From: Brevibacillus fortis
GTDB lineage: Bacteria; Bacillota; Bacilli; Brevibacillales; Brevibacillaceae
Direction: 5' to 3'
DNA: 64,000 bases
Assembly (NCBI RefSeq): GCF_003013395.1
Contig: NZ_PXZM01000005.1
Location: 25,706-89,705 of the forward strand
Shown: piece after piece, positions 33,602 through 42,537 of the stretch
Layout: every line of letters starts with the position of its first letter
Position numbering within the stretch: the first letter of the stretch is position 1
Notes under the pieces: generated by a model
Databases searched by the model: none
The model's input: the letters and a program-made list of their open reading frames with translations, nothing else
Told to the model about the DNA's origin: nothing
Program-made: the position numbers and the translations under genes

Positions 33602-35688
33602 GCTACGTGATGGCCTTTCCCGTCAAATACATTTCCTTTGGACTTGATGTACGGCGACTCCTGCAACGGATATTGCTTGCCGCGAAGAATATTGATCCAT
33701 ACCCGCGCTCCGTCGAGAATAATCCCAATCGTAATGACCATGAAGATCGCACATACCACCGCATCGATCTGGTCGTTGAAGATCATTTTCTGTGCAGCTT
33801 CCACCGTTTTTACTCCTTTTGGCAGCGTACCGGCATCCAGTGCCTTTTGGAATGATTCTGCATGCGAGAGGAACCCGATTTTCGGATCAGGATGGAACAG
33901 CTTTTGCCAGCCCGCTGTCAGCGTCGCAGTCGTCAGCCAAGCCATCGGTACGAGTGTGATCCATGAGTAGGCAGCTTTGCCCATTTTGAAAATAATCGTC
34001 GTCCCCACCGTAAACGCAATCGCGGCGAGCATTTGGTTGGCGATACCAAAGAGCGGCCACAGCGTGTAAATGCCTCCCAATGGGTCCATGACACCTTGAA
34101 GCAGGAAGTATCCCCACCCGATGGTAATAATCCCAGAACCAATGAGATTACCTGGCAGCCAGTTGACTTCCTTCATTTTCGGAATGACGTTACCGAGCAT
34201 GTCTTGTACCATAAATCTTCCGACTCGCGTTCCCGCATCGATCGTCGTCAAAATAAATACGGCCTCGAACAAGATCGCAAAGTGATACCAGAATGCCATT
34301 AATGCCTTGCCACCCAATACACCGGAGAAGATCGTCGCCATCCCAATTGCCAGTGACGGCGCTCCTCCCGTCCGTGAAAGGATCGTCTTCTCTTGAATAT
34401 CGTTGGCGAGAGTTGTTAGCTGGTCAGGGGTTACCGTATAGCCCCAGCCCGTTATCGTCGTTGCAACTTGGACTGCGTCCACACCAATCGCCGCAGCAGG
34501 CGAGTTGATCGCAAAATAGACGCCGGGAGTCAGCACGCACGCTGCAATCATCGCCATAATGGCGACACCAGACTCCATCAGCATACCGCCATATCCGATC
34601 AATGGCGCATGCGACTCCTTCGCGATCATCTTCGGCGTCGTTCCGGATGATACGAGTGAATGGAATCCCGATACGGCTCCGCATGCAATGGTAATAAAAA
34701 GGAAGGGGAACAGATTTCCTGCGAAAACAGGGCCCGTACCATCAATGAACTTCGTCAGGGCAGGCATTTGCAATGGCGGCAGTGTCAGCACGATTCCCAC
34801 CGCCAACACCGCAATCGTCCCTACTTTTAAGAATGAGCTGAGGTAATCACGCGGCGCCAGTAGCAGCCACACAGGCAAAACCGATGCAATAAAACCGTAC
34901 ACAATAATCATCCAGGCAAGCTGTACCTTGGAAAACGTGAAGGCTGGTCCCCATGTTGGCGAGGCAGCAACGATTTGACCGAGCCAGAGGGAAAGGAACA
35001 ACAGCGCCAGCCCGATGATCGATCCCTCCATTACCTGCCCCGGTCGGATATACCTCATGTACAAGCCCATCAATATTGCGATTGGCAACGTCATGAATAT
35101 CGTAAAGGTAGCCCACGGCGATTCAGCAAGAGCGTTCACAACAACCATCGCCAAAACAGCAATCAGGATAATCATAATGGCAATAATACCAACCAAAGCG
35201 AGCGCTCCACCTACAGGACCGATCTCCTCCTTGGCGATTTGACCGAGGGACTTTCCGTTGCGACGCATCGATCCGAACAAAATAATGAAGTCCTGCACCG
35301 CTCCACCGATCACGACCCCGACAATAATCCAGATCGTTCCCGGCAAATATCCCATTTGCGCAGCCAGCGTAGGACCTACGAGTGGACCTGCACCTGCAAT
35401 CGCGGCGAAATGGTGCCCAAACAACACCCATTTGTTCGTTGGCACGAAGTCTTTTCCGTCGTTGTTCACTTCTGCCGGAGTCGCGCGATTGTCATCGAGC
35501 GCCATTAATTTTTTGGATATCAATTTGCTGTAAAAACGATAAGCTACAGCATAAGTGCAGAATGCGGCTGTCAGTAACCAGAACGAGTTGACTGATTCCC
35601 CTTGCCAGAGCGCTATCATCCCGAATCCGACAGCACCCAATGCAGCTATCCCGCCCCAAATCAGGAGGGAAAGTAGCCATTTCTTCAT
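33598..35688 (-). CDS. cstA: CstA-family carbon starvation protein (pyruvate/peptide transporter)
   Basis: 696 aa with about 16-18 membrane segments. The conserved N-terminal GHHFAAIAGAGPLVGPTLAAQMGYLPG, SMRRNGKSLGQIAKEEIGP and GGMLMESGVAIMAMIAA blocks are complete. CstA/BtsT proteins import pyruvate (or peptides) when carbon is scarce. RBS GGAGGCGA. The gene is followed by ybdD and lies close to a LytS/LytT-type two-component system, whose relatives (BtsS/BtsR, YpdA/YpdB) sense pyruvate and switch on such transporters. The regulatory link is inferred from context. Confidence 0.93.
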   Translation of the reverse strand: MKKWLLSLLIWGGIAALGAVGFGMIALWQGESVNSFWLLTAAFCTYAVAYRFYSKLISKKLMALDDNRATPAEVNNDGKDFVPTNKWVLFGHHFAAIAGAGPLVGPTLAAQMGYLPGTIWIIVGVVIGGAVQDFIILFGSMRRNGKSLGQIAKEEIGPVGGALALVGIIAIMIILIAVLAMVVVNALAESPWATFTIFMTLPIAILMGLYMRYIRPGQVMEGSIIGLALLFLSLWLGQIVAASPTWGPAFTFSKVQLAWMIIVYGFIASVLPVWLLLAPRDYLSSFLKVGTIAVLAVGIVLTLPPLQMPALTKFIDGTGPVFAGNLFPFLFITIACGAVSGFHSLVSSGTTPKMIAKESHAPLIGYGGMLMESGVAIMAMIAACVLTPGVYFAINSPAAAIGVDAVQVATTITGWGYTVTPDQLTTLANDIQEKTILSRTGGAPSLAIGMATIFSGVLGGKALMAFWYHFAILFEAVFILTTIDAGTRVGRFMVQDMLGNVIPKMKEVNWLPGNLIGSGIITIGWGYFLLQGVMDPLGGIYTLWPLFGIANQMLAAIAFTVGTTIIFKMGKAAYSWITLVPMAWLTTATLTAGWQKLFHPDPKIGFLSHAESFQKALDAGTLPKGVKTVEAAQKMIFNDQIDAVVCAIFMVITIGIILDGARVWINILRGKQYPLQESPYIKSKGNVFDGKGHHVA

Positions 35689-35944
35689 CCGAGTCGCCTC
35701 CTTTTATTTATTAAATATTCAGTCAATCAACCTTAGAAAAAGGTATCACATCGGACAAATTACCAACATAAAAAATGGCTGAACCGTACAAAAACAGGCA
35801 CAAGCTGCACCATCCTCGTTTGAGTGTAAACGCATTCAATTCGGGGACGTAGAAAGTCTCCGCCCCGAGTCTGATCCAAATTCCTCCACAATATGTTAAA
35901 GTTATACACATATTGGTATGAAAACCAAAAAGGAGAATACGCAC

Positions 35945-36430
35945 ATGCGACAAATCGGGGGTTACATCATTATCGGAATCGGAGCGATCTTTGTTCTGGC
36001 AACCTACCTGAACATACCGCTCGCTATAGACATGCTATGGCCAGTCTTTCTTCTCATTCCAGCAATCGGGTTTCATATTTTCTTTTTTATGAATCCGCAG
36101 CCACATCGAGCTGGATTACTCGTACCAGGCGGGATCTTGCTCGTCTACGCTCCACTCTTCTTTTTCAGCCAGCTATTTTTGGGCGGTGATATGAGCACGA
36201 CGTGGCCCTTTTTCCTGATTGGTCCTGCCGTTGGGCTTACCGAGCTGTACATATTCGGCAGTCGCAAACCCGCTCTCTTGATCCCCATCGGCATCCTTAC
36301 CGTCATTGCCATCGTGTTTTTGATCGCGAACCTGGCGTCTACCCAAGTAGGTGGCATCCTCGGCTTGCTCCTGATCGTCTTCGGCGGGATCATGGTGACG
36401 CGAAAGAAAAACGATCACTATCCCATGTAA
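35945..36430 (+). CDS. Small polytopic membrane protein
   Basis: 161 aa, about five hydrophobic segments: IIGIGAIFVLATYLNIP, MLWPVFLLIPAIGFHIFFF, LLVPGGILLVYAPLFFFSQLF, PFFLIGPAVGLTELYIFG, and a pair near the C-terminus ending RKKNDHYPM. The DMLWPVFLLIPAIGF piece is similar to the LiaI/LiaF-like transmembrane-helix family (DUF5668) that occurs in stress-response operons. ATG at 35945 follows AAGGAG; the frame to 35918 has no RBS. It lies between the cstA and lytT genes and is divergent from cstA. Function unknown. Confidence 0.7.
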   Translation: MRQIGGYIIIGIGAIFVLATYLNIPLAIDMLWPVFLLIPAIGFHIFFFMNPQPHRAGLLVPGGILLVYAPLFFFSQLFLGGDMSTTWPFFLIGPAVGLTELYIFGSRKPALLIPIGILTVIAIVFLIANLASTQVGGILGLLLIVFGGIMVTRKKNDHYPM

Positions 36431-36442
36431 GCATTTGGAAAA

Positions 36443-36494
36443 GAACAGACCAATCCTACTCTCCAAAAGAGGATGCAGGATTGGTCTGTTTGTT
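36443..36494. terminator. Bidirectional terminator
   Basis: AACAGACCAATCCT pairs with AGGATTGGTCTGTT, followed by TGTTTTAAA. It separates the membrane protein gene from the convergent response regulator gene. Confidence 0.8.
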
Positions 36495-37277
36495 TTAAAA
36501 GCCCAATCGTCTCTTCAATTCCTTCACGACATTACGGCTGACAGGCACCTCTGTTTTGCGCTGATCTTGCATGACCAAATGAATCGAGCCTTTGAACCAA
36601 GGTACGAGCTCTGCCGTTTTGGATAAATTGACAATAAAAGCGCGATGCGTCCGAAAAAACTGCTGGCGTGATAGCCTGCTCTCCAGCTCCTGCAACGTAA
36701 ACGTGGTCGCATATTGCTCACCTGTTGTATAAATGCTCGCATACCTTCCTTCCAAAGTGGCATAGACGATTTCGTTTGGATCAATCAGCATGATCTTCCC
36801 GTTTTTCTCCACCGGGACACGGCGCGGCTGAGTATCGACTAGCACATTTTGCAGAAGGGACTGTAACCTTTCCTCCAGCATCGGTGCCGCATTTATTGGA
36901 GGCTCACTTTTCCGCATCATTTTCCGTACCCGGTTCATCGTCTTCTCCAGCCGCATTTCGCTGAACGGCTTGACGATATAATCGACGGCTTCGGCCTCAA
37001 ATGCTCGAACTGCATGAAATTCATACGCACTTGCAAAGATGATGACAGGAGGATTGACCATGGATTCCAGAAGCTCCTGCCCCACGTCGACACCATCCCG
37101 GTCTTGCAGGTGGATGTCCAAAAAGACCGCATCCGGTTCTGTCTGAAGAACCGCCTCCAACGCCTCTTCCCCACTGCCCGCCTCTCCTACGACAGACACT
37201 TCCGAAAACTGCTCCAGCAAATACCGCAGTTCTTCTCTGGCTGGCGTCTCATCATCAACGATGAACACTTTGAGCAC
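36495..37277 (-). CDS. LytTR-family response regulator
   Basis: 260 aa. Receiver domain 1-120 with acidic pocket VDDE (7-10), phosphoacceptor Asp54 in FLDIHL, and the late KPF (about 102-105). The C-terminal LytTR DNA-binding domain (about 150-255) contains PVEKNGKIMLIDPNEIVYATLEGRYA and FFRTHRAFIVNL. Its start overlaps the 3' end of the sensor kinase gene by 23 bases, so the pair is one transcriptional unit. Likely target is the nearby cstA/ybdD operon, by analogy with BtsSR and YpdAB. Confidence 0.92.
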   Translation of the reverse strand: MLKVFIVDDETPAREELRYLLEQFSEVSVVGEAGSGEEALEAVLQTEPDAVFLDIHLQDRDGVDVGQELLESMVNPPVIIFASAYEFHAVRAFEAEAVDYIVKPFSEMRLEKTMNRVRKMMRKSEPPINAAPMLEERLQSLLQNVLVDTQPRRVPVEKNGKIMLIDPNEIVYATLEGRYASIYTTGEQYATTFTLQELESRLSRQQFFRTHRAFIVNLSKTAELVPWFKGSIHLVMQDQRKTEVPVSRNVVKELKRRLGF

Positions 37278-38979
37278 TGACGTTCACCCCTATTGGTAAT
37301 TGTATGGTGCATGTTGTGCCGCTCCCGCTTTTGCTCTCGATCACGATTCCATACGGATCTCCGTAGATCGACTGGAGACGGCTTTTTACATTGGCAAGAC
37401 CGATCCCAGATAATTGCCGCCCTGCACTCTTCTCTGCTATGGCTGGCTTGAATGGGTCCCCATCCATTCCGACTCCATTGTCTGCCACTGTCAGCTCGAC
37501 GATTTGCTTTTCTTTGCGGCGGGCACGAATCACTACGGTTCCCCCTTCGCGTTTGGGCAACAGCCCGTGCTTGACCGCATTTTCTACCAGCGGCTGCAAA
37601 ATCAGTCCCGGCACAGTAAACCGCTCCACGCCTTCCTCGATGTCGTACTCTACATGGAGCTTGTCCTCAAACCTCGCACGTTCGATCGCCAAATACGCTT
37701 CGATATGCTCCAGCTCACGCGCCAGACTGACATATCCACCAGAGTCATGTAAATTACGCCGGAAGTACTCCCCCAAATGAATCAACAGCTCACGGGCCTG
37801 TTCGGGACGAAAGCGAATAAACGAAACGATCGTATTCAGCGCATTGAACAAGAAATGCGGGTTGATCTGGGCATGCAAGGCTTTGATTTCTGCATCTGCC
37901 AACAGACGGGACTGCTTTTCAAGCTCAGCCAGTTCGAGCTGACTCGATATCAGGTTCCCCAATCCGCGTACGAGTTCCAAGTCCACAGCAGACAGTTTTC
38001 GCGAGCGATCTTGATACAGCTTGAGCACGCCTGCCACTTCACGTCTTCGCATCAAAGGTACGAGGATCGCATAGCGCAAGGAACAATTCGTCTCCCTGCA
38101 CCCAATCTCTTCCCTCGTCTGAGCAATCTTTACTTCTTTGGTCGATAAAACTTCACTGGTCGCCTTGGTTGTAATACCTTCCCCCACTACGTGATGGGAC
38201 GAGCCTGCGCCAACATGTGCAAGCACAGAGCGCGTATCGGTAATCGCTACTGCGGCTACACGCGTTGTCCGCAATATTTCCTCCGCTACCTTTTGGGCAG
38301 AGTCATACGTCAATCCTTGACGCAAGTAAGACAGCGTTTTGTCCGCTACTTGCAGCGTTCGCTGGGCTTGGAGCGCCCCGATCCGATCTTCTTCTTTTTT
38401 TGCCAAGTCAATAATAATGATCAAAATAGCAATTCCGACCGAGTTGACGACAGACATCGGTACACTAATGGCCTGCACCAATGCCAATGCGTCTGCGTAA
38501 GGACGTGCGATGAGCAAAACAATTCCCATTTGCAGCCACTCAGCCAAAAAACCGACGAAGAGTGCTGTCGTCCACCCGATTTTTTTGCTGCGGTTACGGC
38601 GGAACTGATAGATTAATCCCGCAAACAAGCCCTCGCTAATCGTCGAGATAGCACAAGCCAAGTCCGTAAAGCCCCCCAATGAATAACGATGAATCCCCGC
38701 AATCAGCCCCGTCATCAGTCCAACCCAGGGGCCAGCCAGCAAGCCTGCCACGACAGTCCCGATCACGCGTGAATTCGCAATCGCATCCTGATACCAGATG
38801 CCATTATAGGTACCCAGTATGGAAATAGCGGAAAAAATGACGACCATCAGTACTTTTTCTCGCCACGTCGCTTGCTGGTTCAATATGCTGCGGAATGCGC
38901 GTACACGCGTAAACAGCAAGGCCGCCACTATCAACACAGCTGTCCGTTCCGTCAACGGAACCATTAATGCCATATTCAT
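37255..38979 (-). CDS. LytS-type sensor histidine kinase
   Basis: 574 aa. An N-terminal 5TM/LYT membrane domain (about 1-200, beginning MALMVPLTERTAVLIVAALLFTRV, with NGIWYQDA and VVAGLLAGPWVGLMTGLIAG), a GAF domain (about 230-350, with GCRETNCSLRYAILVPL), and a HisKA_3/LytS-type kinase domain: HAQINPHFLFNALNTI (phosphoacceptor His about 366), PLVENAVKHGLLP (N-box) and GIGLANVKSRL. Sensor of a small metabolite such as pyruvate is plausible because CstA is nearby. RBS AAGGGA. Confidence 0.93.
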   Translation of the reverse strand: MNMALMVPLTERTAVLIVAALLFTRVRAFRSILNQQATWREKVLMVVIFSAISILGTYNGIWYQDAIANSRVIGTVVAGLLAGPWVGLMTGLIAGIHRYSLGGFTDLACAISTISEGLFAGLIYQFRRNRSKKIGWTTALFVGFLAEWLQMGIVLLIARPYADALALVQAISVPMSVVNSVGIAILIIIIDLAKKEEDRIGALQAQRTLQVADKTLSYLRQGLTYDSAQKVAEEILRTTRVAAVAITDTRSVLAHVGAGSSHHVVGEGITTKATSEVLSTKEVKIAQTREEIGCRETNCSLRYAILVPLMRRREVAGVLKLYQDRSRKLSAVDLELVRGLGNLISSQLELAELEKQSRLLADAEIKALHAQINPHFLFNALNTIVSFIRFRPEQARELLIHLGEYFRRNLHDSGGYVSLARELEHIEAYLAIERARFEDKLHVEYDIEEGVERFTVPGLILQPLVENAVKHGLLPKREGGTVVIRARRKEKQIVELTVADNGVGMDGDPFKPAIAEKSAGRQLSGIGLANVKSRLQSIYGDPYGIVIESKSGSGTTCTIQLPIGVNVSAQSVHR

Positions 38980-39082
38980 TGGTTCATCCCTTTCATGTCG
39001 CTACCAGCTGTTCGTTTCTATAACTAATCAAAATATTCACTTTTCACCTCGTTTTTCCCTTTTGCTTCTCTTCCTTTCCTAC

Positions 39083-39116
39083 TAAAAAAGGTTGCCGAAG
39101 TGATTTCGACAACCTG
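39083..39116 (-). terminator. Intrinsic terminator after the GNAT gene
   Basis: On the minus strand AGGTTGTCGAA pairs with TTCGGCAACCT and is followed by TTTTTTAG. Confidence 0.8.
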
Positions 39117-39133
39117 TGGATACCTGTATCGTT

Positions 39134-39961
39134 TTAGTATTCGAACTCCAGTATTTTACACTTTTCCTTAGGCTCAAATCCTAGCTTTGTCCCCAGACGT
39201 ACCGACTCCTCATTGGTCTGAAGCGTGGTCCAGTGCGGTGTCAGTCCATGTTCCATACAATGCTCCAGATACGCCGCGCAAGCAAGCGTAGCAAAGCCTT
39301 TGTTCATGTCTGCTTCCTCGTACGTTTCCACGCTAATTTCATGGTCACGCTCATGGACACAGCAAGACAGGCAAGCACTCACAATCGTATTTCCTTTGCA
39401 TACGCAAAAGCCTACACCCCACTGCAAAAAATCATCCATCGAATGATAGAATTCTTCTACTACCTCTATTAGGATGTTGTCAGAGTCGTTTTCCATGACA
39501 ATTGCATCGATTTTTTTCAACGTGTATCCTTCGGGCAGAGGGCGATAGCTGTCCTTTCGCGCTTGGAATTGCTCGGGATTGAACTGATAGTAATACTCCC
39601 AATCCGTTTCGATCTCTCGATGCGAGATAGCTTTGGTCACTGCCTCTTCCCATGCTTCATCTGGCACAACCGCCAGAAAATGAGTGCCCCCGCACGATTC
39701 GGTCGTATATCTGCGCAATTCTCCCTCAATAAAGGCACCCAGATCCGCTGTGAACGCTCCATTGGCAGCATCTCCTACGAAAATGCTGATCACGCCGGTT
39801 TGATCGACCAATGCTGTCCGGGGCTGCTCTACATCATCTACGTAAATCGCTCCTCGATTTGTCCCATTGATAATCGCCTGGATGGTCAGATCGTTCACGT
39901 TATCAGGTGACAGCAACGTTCTGATTTTTAGATAATCATTTCGTTCCAATCTATGTATCAT
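39134..39961 (-). CDS. GNAT-family N-acetyltransferase
   Basis: 275 aa. The C-terminal half is a GNAT fold: strand VCKGNTIVSACLSCCVHERDHEISVETYEEADMNKGFATLACAAYLEHC contains the acetyl-CoA pyrophosphate-binding turn (EEADMNKGFATL) and the adjacent helix; the ending WTTLQTNEESVRLGTKLGF is the typical beta7 ending. The N-terminal half (1-130) is an extra domain, as in two-domain GNAT proteins of Bacillota. Substrate unknown. RBS AAGGGC. Confidence 0.85.
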   Translation of the reverse strand: MIHRLERNDYLKIRTLLSPDNVNDLTIQAIINGTNRGAIYVDDVEQPRTALVDQTGVISIFVGDAANGAFTADLGAFIEGELRRYTTESCGGTHFLAVVPDEAWEEAVTKAISHREIETDWEYYYQFNPEQFQARKDSYRPLPEGYTLKKIDAIVMENDSDNILIEVVEEFYHSMDDFLQWGVGFCVCKGNTIVSACLSCCVHERDHEISVETYEEADMNKGFATLACAAYLEHCMEHGLTPHWTTLQTNEESVRLGTKLGFEPKEKCKILEFEY

Positions 39962-40003
39962 CGCAAATTCGGCCCTTTCTCTTTCTTTTGGTCATCTGCG
40001 TAG

Positions 40004-40450
40004 TTATGCGGCTGATAGCGGAGTGAAGTCATTCAGACTCAGCTTCCGCATAATAGTCGGGTCATGGTCCACGTTCCTTTCCTGGGAGGATTCCAGCTCT
40101 TCTGCAAGCAGCACGCGAGCCCGGTGCAGCCGGGATTTCACTGTGCCCTCAGGGACACCTGCTCGCAAGGCGACTTCTTTGATCGGCAAATCCTCGTAAT
40201 AGTGAAGCCAAACGACGATGCGCAGCTCATGCTCCAGCTTCCATACTGCCTCTGTTAGTTCAATGGCTTCATAGGGAGCCTGTACCGATTTCTCCTCGAT
40301 TTGTAGCGGAGACAGCTCTACCGTTGGACTTCGTTTCTTTTTTCTCTGCCATTGCCTGCATTCGTTTATGAGAATCTGGATCATCCATGTTTTGAAATAA
40401 GCAGGCTCTCGCAGCGTGCTGAACTTCCGTCTTGATGCTCACATTGCATA
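40004..40450 (-). pseudogene. Truncated ECF sigma factor
   Basis: Frame 40004-40384 has ECF region 4 (LRIVVWLHYYEDLPIKEVALRAGVPEGTVKSRLHRARVLL). In frame just upstream (about 40385-40440) the codons give RKFSTLREPAYFKTWMIQILINECR, the end of region 2 and the linker, but a TGA stop follows immediately and an RBS-plus-ATG (AAAGGAGG ... ATG at about 40447) is directly in front, out of frame. About 50-60 residues of region 2 are missing. No anti-sigma gene follows. Best read as an internal deletion or decay of an ECF sigma gene; only the C-terminal part could be made from the ATG at 40384. Confidence 0.6.
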
Positions 40451-40547
40451 AGCCTCCTTTTTTCTCCAATATTTGGTTCCTACTAGTATAGATGACAGAG
40501 GCGGTTAAATGGTTCATGCGTTTTTATTTTTTCTGCTTCGCGAACAC

Positions 40548-40590
40548 AAAAAGACCATCCCTTCAGCATTTTCAGCCTGAGATGGTCTTG
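40548..40590 (-). terminator. Intrinsic terminator after the HPPD gene
   Basis: On the minus strand AAGACCATC pairs with GATGGTCTT and is followed by TTTTGTG. Confidence 0.75.
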
Positions 40591-40612
40591 TCATGCTCGT
40601 TACATCAATGAA

Positions 40613-41704
40613 TTACAGATTACCTCTGCGCTCCTGCTCGCGCTCCAGCGCCTCGAATAGTGCCTTGAAGTTACCATTCCCGAAGCCGCGCGCTCCTTTG
40701 CGCTGGATAATCTCGATAAACAGTGTCGGACGGTCTACAATCGGCTTGCTGAACAATTGCAAGAGATAGCCTTCGTCGTCTCTGTCAACCAATACACCCA
40801 GCTTTCTCAACGCCTCGATGTCTTCATCAATTTCCCCTACGCGTTCCTTCAAATCTTCGTAGTACGCATCTGGCACCATGAGGAAATCTACGCCGTTATC
40901 ACGCAGCTTCGATACGGTATCAATGATGTCATTGGTCAGGATAGCAATATGCTGTACGCCTGGACCTTTGTAGAACTCCAAAAACTCTTGAATCTGCGAC
41001 TTGCGGCGTCCTTCTGCTGGCTCATTAATCGGGAACTTGATGCGTCCCGTTCCACTTTGCATCACTTTGGACATGAGCGCAGAATACTCCGTCGAGATGT
41101 CGTCCTCACTGAAATTTTGTACGGCTGTAAAGCCCATGACCTTTTGATAGTATTCCACCCACTCATCCATGACCTCGACGTTACCGACGATGTGGTCGAT
41201 GCCGATGATACCCGTACTCTCCCCTTTGATTGAAGATTGGTAAGCTTTATAGCCTGGGAAGAATGGTCCGTTGTAATTTTTTCGTTCGATAAAGGAGTGA
41301 ATGTTTTCTCCGTACGTACCGATAATCGCTTTTTTGACCGTTCCGAATTCATCCGTGTACTCAGTCGGTTCCATAATCGGGATTGCTCCGCGAGAAACTG
41401 CCTCCCGGTAAGCCTGTTCACAATCCTCTACACGTAGGGCAACGTCTTTAACTCCGTCCCCATGCTTTTTCACAAATTCTGCGATCGGGCTGTCAGGCGT
41501 AAGCGCCCCACTGATCACGAACGTCATATGCTTCTGCTTCAAGACGTAGGAAACCTTTTCCCGAGACCCTGTCTCCAAGCCCGCATAGGCTACTGCTTCA
41601 AAACCAAACGCATTTGTGAAATAGTGCATCGCTTGTTTCGCGTTACCCGTATAAAACTCCAGGTAGTCCCAGTCCTGAATCGGGAAAAAATCAGTATTGC
41701 TCAT
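40613..41704 (-). CDS. hppD: 4-hydroxyphenylpyruvate dioxygenase
   Basis: 363 aa, full length for bacterial HPPD: two vicinal oxygen chelate domains. The iron ligands are in place: His in GIDHIVGNV (about 173), His in GVQHIAILTNDI (about 252), and Glu in TLFIEIIQRKGARGFGNGNF (about 331); the C-terminal FGNGNFKALFEALE helix closes the active site. Reaction: 4-hydroxyphenylpyruvate + O2 to homogentisate + CO2 in tyrosine breakdown. RBS GGAGGGG. Monocistronic here; homogentisate dioxygenase is not in this window. CcpA-site-like sequences lie upstream. Confidence 0.95.
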   Translation of the reverse strand: MSNTDFFPIQDWDYLEFYTGNAKQAMHYFTNAFGFEAVAYAGLETGSREKVSYVLKQKHMTFVISGALTPDSPIAEFVKKHGDGVKDVALRVEDCEQAYREAVSRGAIPIMEPTEYTDEFGTVKKAIIGTYGENIHSFIERKNYNGPFFPGYKAYQSSIKGESTGIIGIDHIVGNVEVMDEWVEYYQKVMGFTAVQNFSEDDISTEYSALMSKVMQSGTGRIKFPINEPAEGRRKSQIQEFLEFYKGPGVQHIAILTNDIIDTVSKLRDNGVDFLMVPDAYYEDLKERVGEIDEDIEALRKLGVLVDRDDEGYLLQLFSKPIVDRPTLFIEIIQRKGARGFGNGNFKALFEALEREQERRGNL

Positions 41705-41786
41705 TACCTACCCCTCCGTTTTCCTTTTCGATTATTGACATTATTTTGTGAATTGGGATTATTTTGTCGTTATCTTGAGAGTACAT

Positions 41787-41849
41787 TGGAAGCGCTTCCT
41801 CATGCAAGAACACGGAACAACGCGAAAACGCTCAAACGCTTTCATTTAA
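41787..41849 (-). promoter_or_regulatory. Possible catabolite-control (cre-like) sites upstream of hppD
   Basis: Two related sequences lie 85-145 bases upstream of the start: the palindrome GGAAGCGCTTCC and, on the minus strand, TGAAAGCGTTTGAG. Both resemble the CcpA consensus TGWAANCGNTNWCA only partially. Confidence 0.3.
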
Positions 41850-41880
41850 TAAAGTACGCATACGTGTCACAACTGGATAC

Positions 41881-41915
41881 CAAAAAGCCACCGATCAAGT
41901 TGACCGATGGCTTTC
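41881..41915 (-). terminator. Intrinsic terminator after the thioredoxin gene
   Basis: On the minus strand AAAGCCATCGGTC pairs with GACCGGTGGC-type arm (AGCCATCGGT / ACCGGTGGCT with one mismatch) and is followed by TTTTTG. Confidence 0.65.
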
Positions 41916-41929
41916 GCTGCGTTTTCCTA

Positions 41930-42247
41930 TTACCTATGTTTGAAAACAAATTGTTTCAATTCCGCTAGAGGGGCCGCTCCTACGACTTTGTCGATCAATT
42001 CCCCGTTTTTGAGCAAAATGGTCGTTGGTAAACTCATTATGCCATACTGATTGGCGATCTCCGTTTGTTCATCGACATTGACCTTTAGGACTCTCACTTC
42101 GCTGCTATGCTCTCCATCAAACGATTCGAGTATCGGCCCAAAAAAGCGGCATGGCCCGCACCAAGGTGCCCAAAAATTGACGAGTGTATAGCCTTCGCTT
42201 TTTACATCATGTTGAAAGGTAGTGTCTGTCGTGTGGCAAATGCTCAT
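41930..42247 (-). CDS. Thioredoxin-like protein
   Basis: 105 aa, standard thioredoxin length. Active-site motif WAPWCGPC (about 27-34), cis-proline in SLPTTILLKNG and the central Asp-rich strand (VLKVNVDEQTEIANQYGI) are present. Reduces protein disulfides in the cytoplasm. It is not the usual main TrxA in detail (SICHTTDTTFQHDV start), so it may be a second thioredoxin. RBS GGGAGG. Driven by a strong promoter at 42388-42417. Divergent from an Rrf2 regulator. Confidence 0.9.
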   Translation of the reverse strand: MSICHTTDTTFQHDVKSEGYTLVNFWAPWCGPCRFFGPILESFDGEHSSEVRVLKVNVDEQTEIANQYGIMSLPTTILLKNGELIDKVVGAAPLAELKQFVFKHR

Positions 42248-42387
42248 TTGTACTTTCCTCCCCTTTTTATGTTGAACAGTTTTTCGAAACGACCATTGCA
42301 GACCCGCAATATCCTCAATAGAGACAAAAAAATAACTCGCTGCACTTGGATCATTTCAAACAACTCATTCGCAGACTTATCGTATCT

Positions 42388-42417
42388 ATAATATCCTTTA
42401 AAGATTTTTTGTGTCAA
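42388..42417 (-). promoter_or_regulatory. SigA-type promoter of the thioredoxin gene
   Basis: TTGACA (42412-42417) and TATTAT (42388-42393) on the minus strand with an 18-base spacer. It reads toward the thioredoxin gene, leaving a leader of about 130 bases. Confidence 0.7.
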
Positions 42418-42537
42418 GTTGCACCTTCCTAAAATGGGCATCGAAAGTGCAGATGATAGCACGAATCACTCTTCCCCTTGCTCACGCTTCCAATTAACTT
42501 TATGATGGATGTATTAAGTCCATGATTGAGGTGTCTT

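Noticed and set aside
42244..42462. 72-codon minus-strand ORF upstream of thioredoxin
   Set aside because: It overlaps the consensus promoter and leader of the thioredoxin gene and has no RBS.
42490..42537. ATGGA...TCCAT inverted repeat before the Rrf2 gene as its operator
   Set aside because: The arms are too short and match no Rrf2 consensus I can name with confidence.
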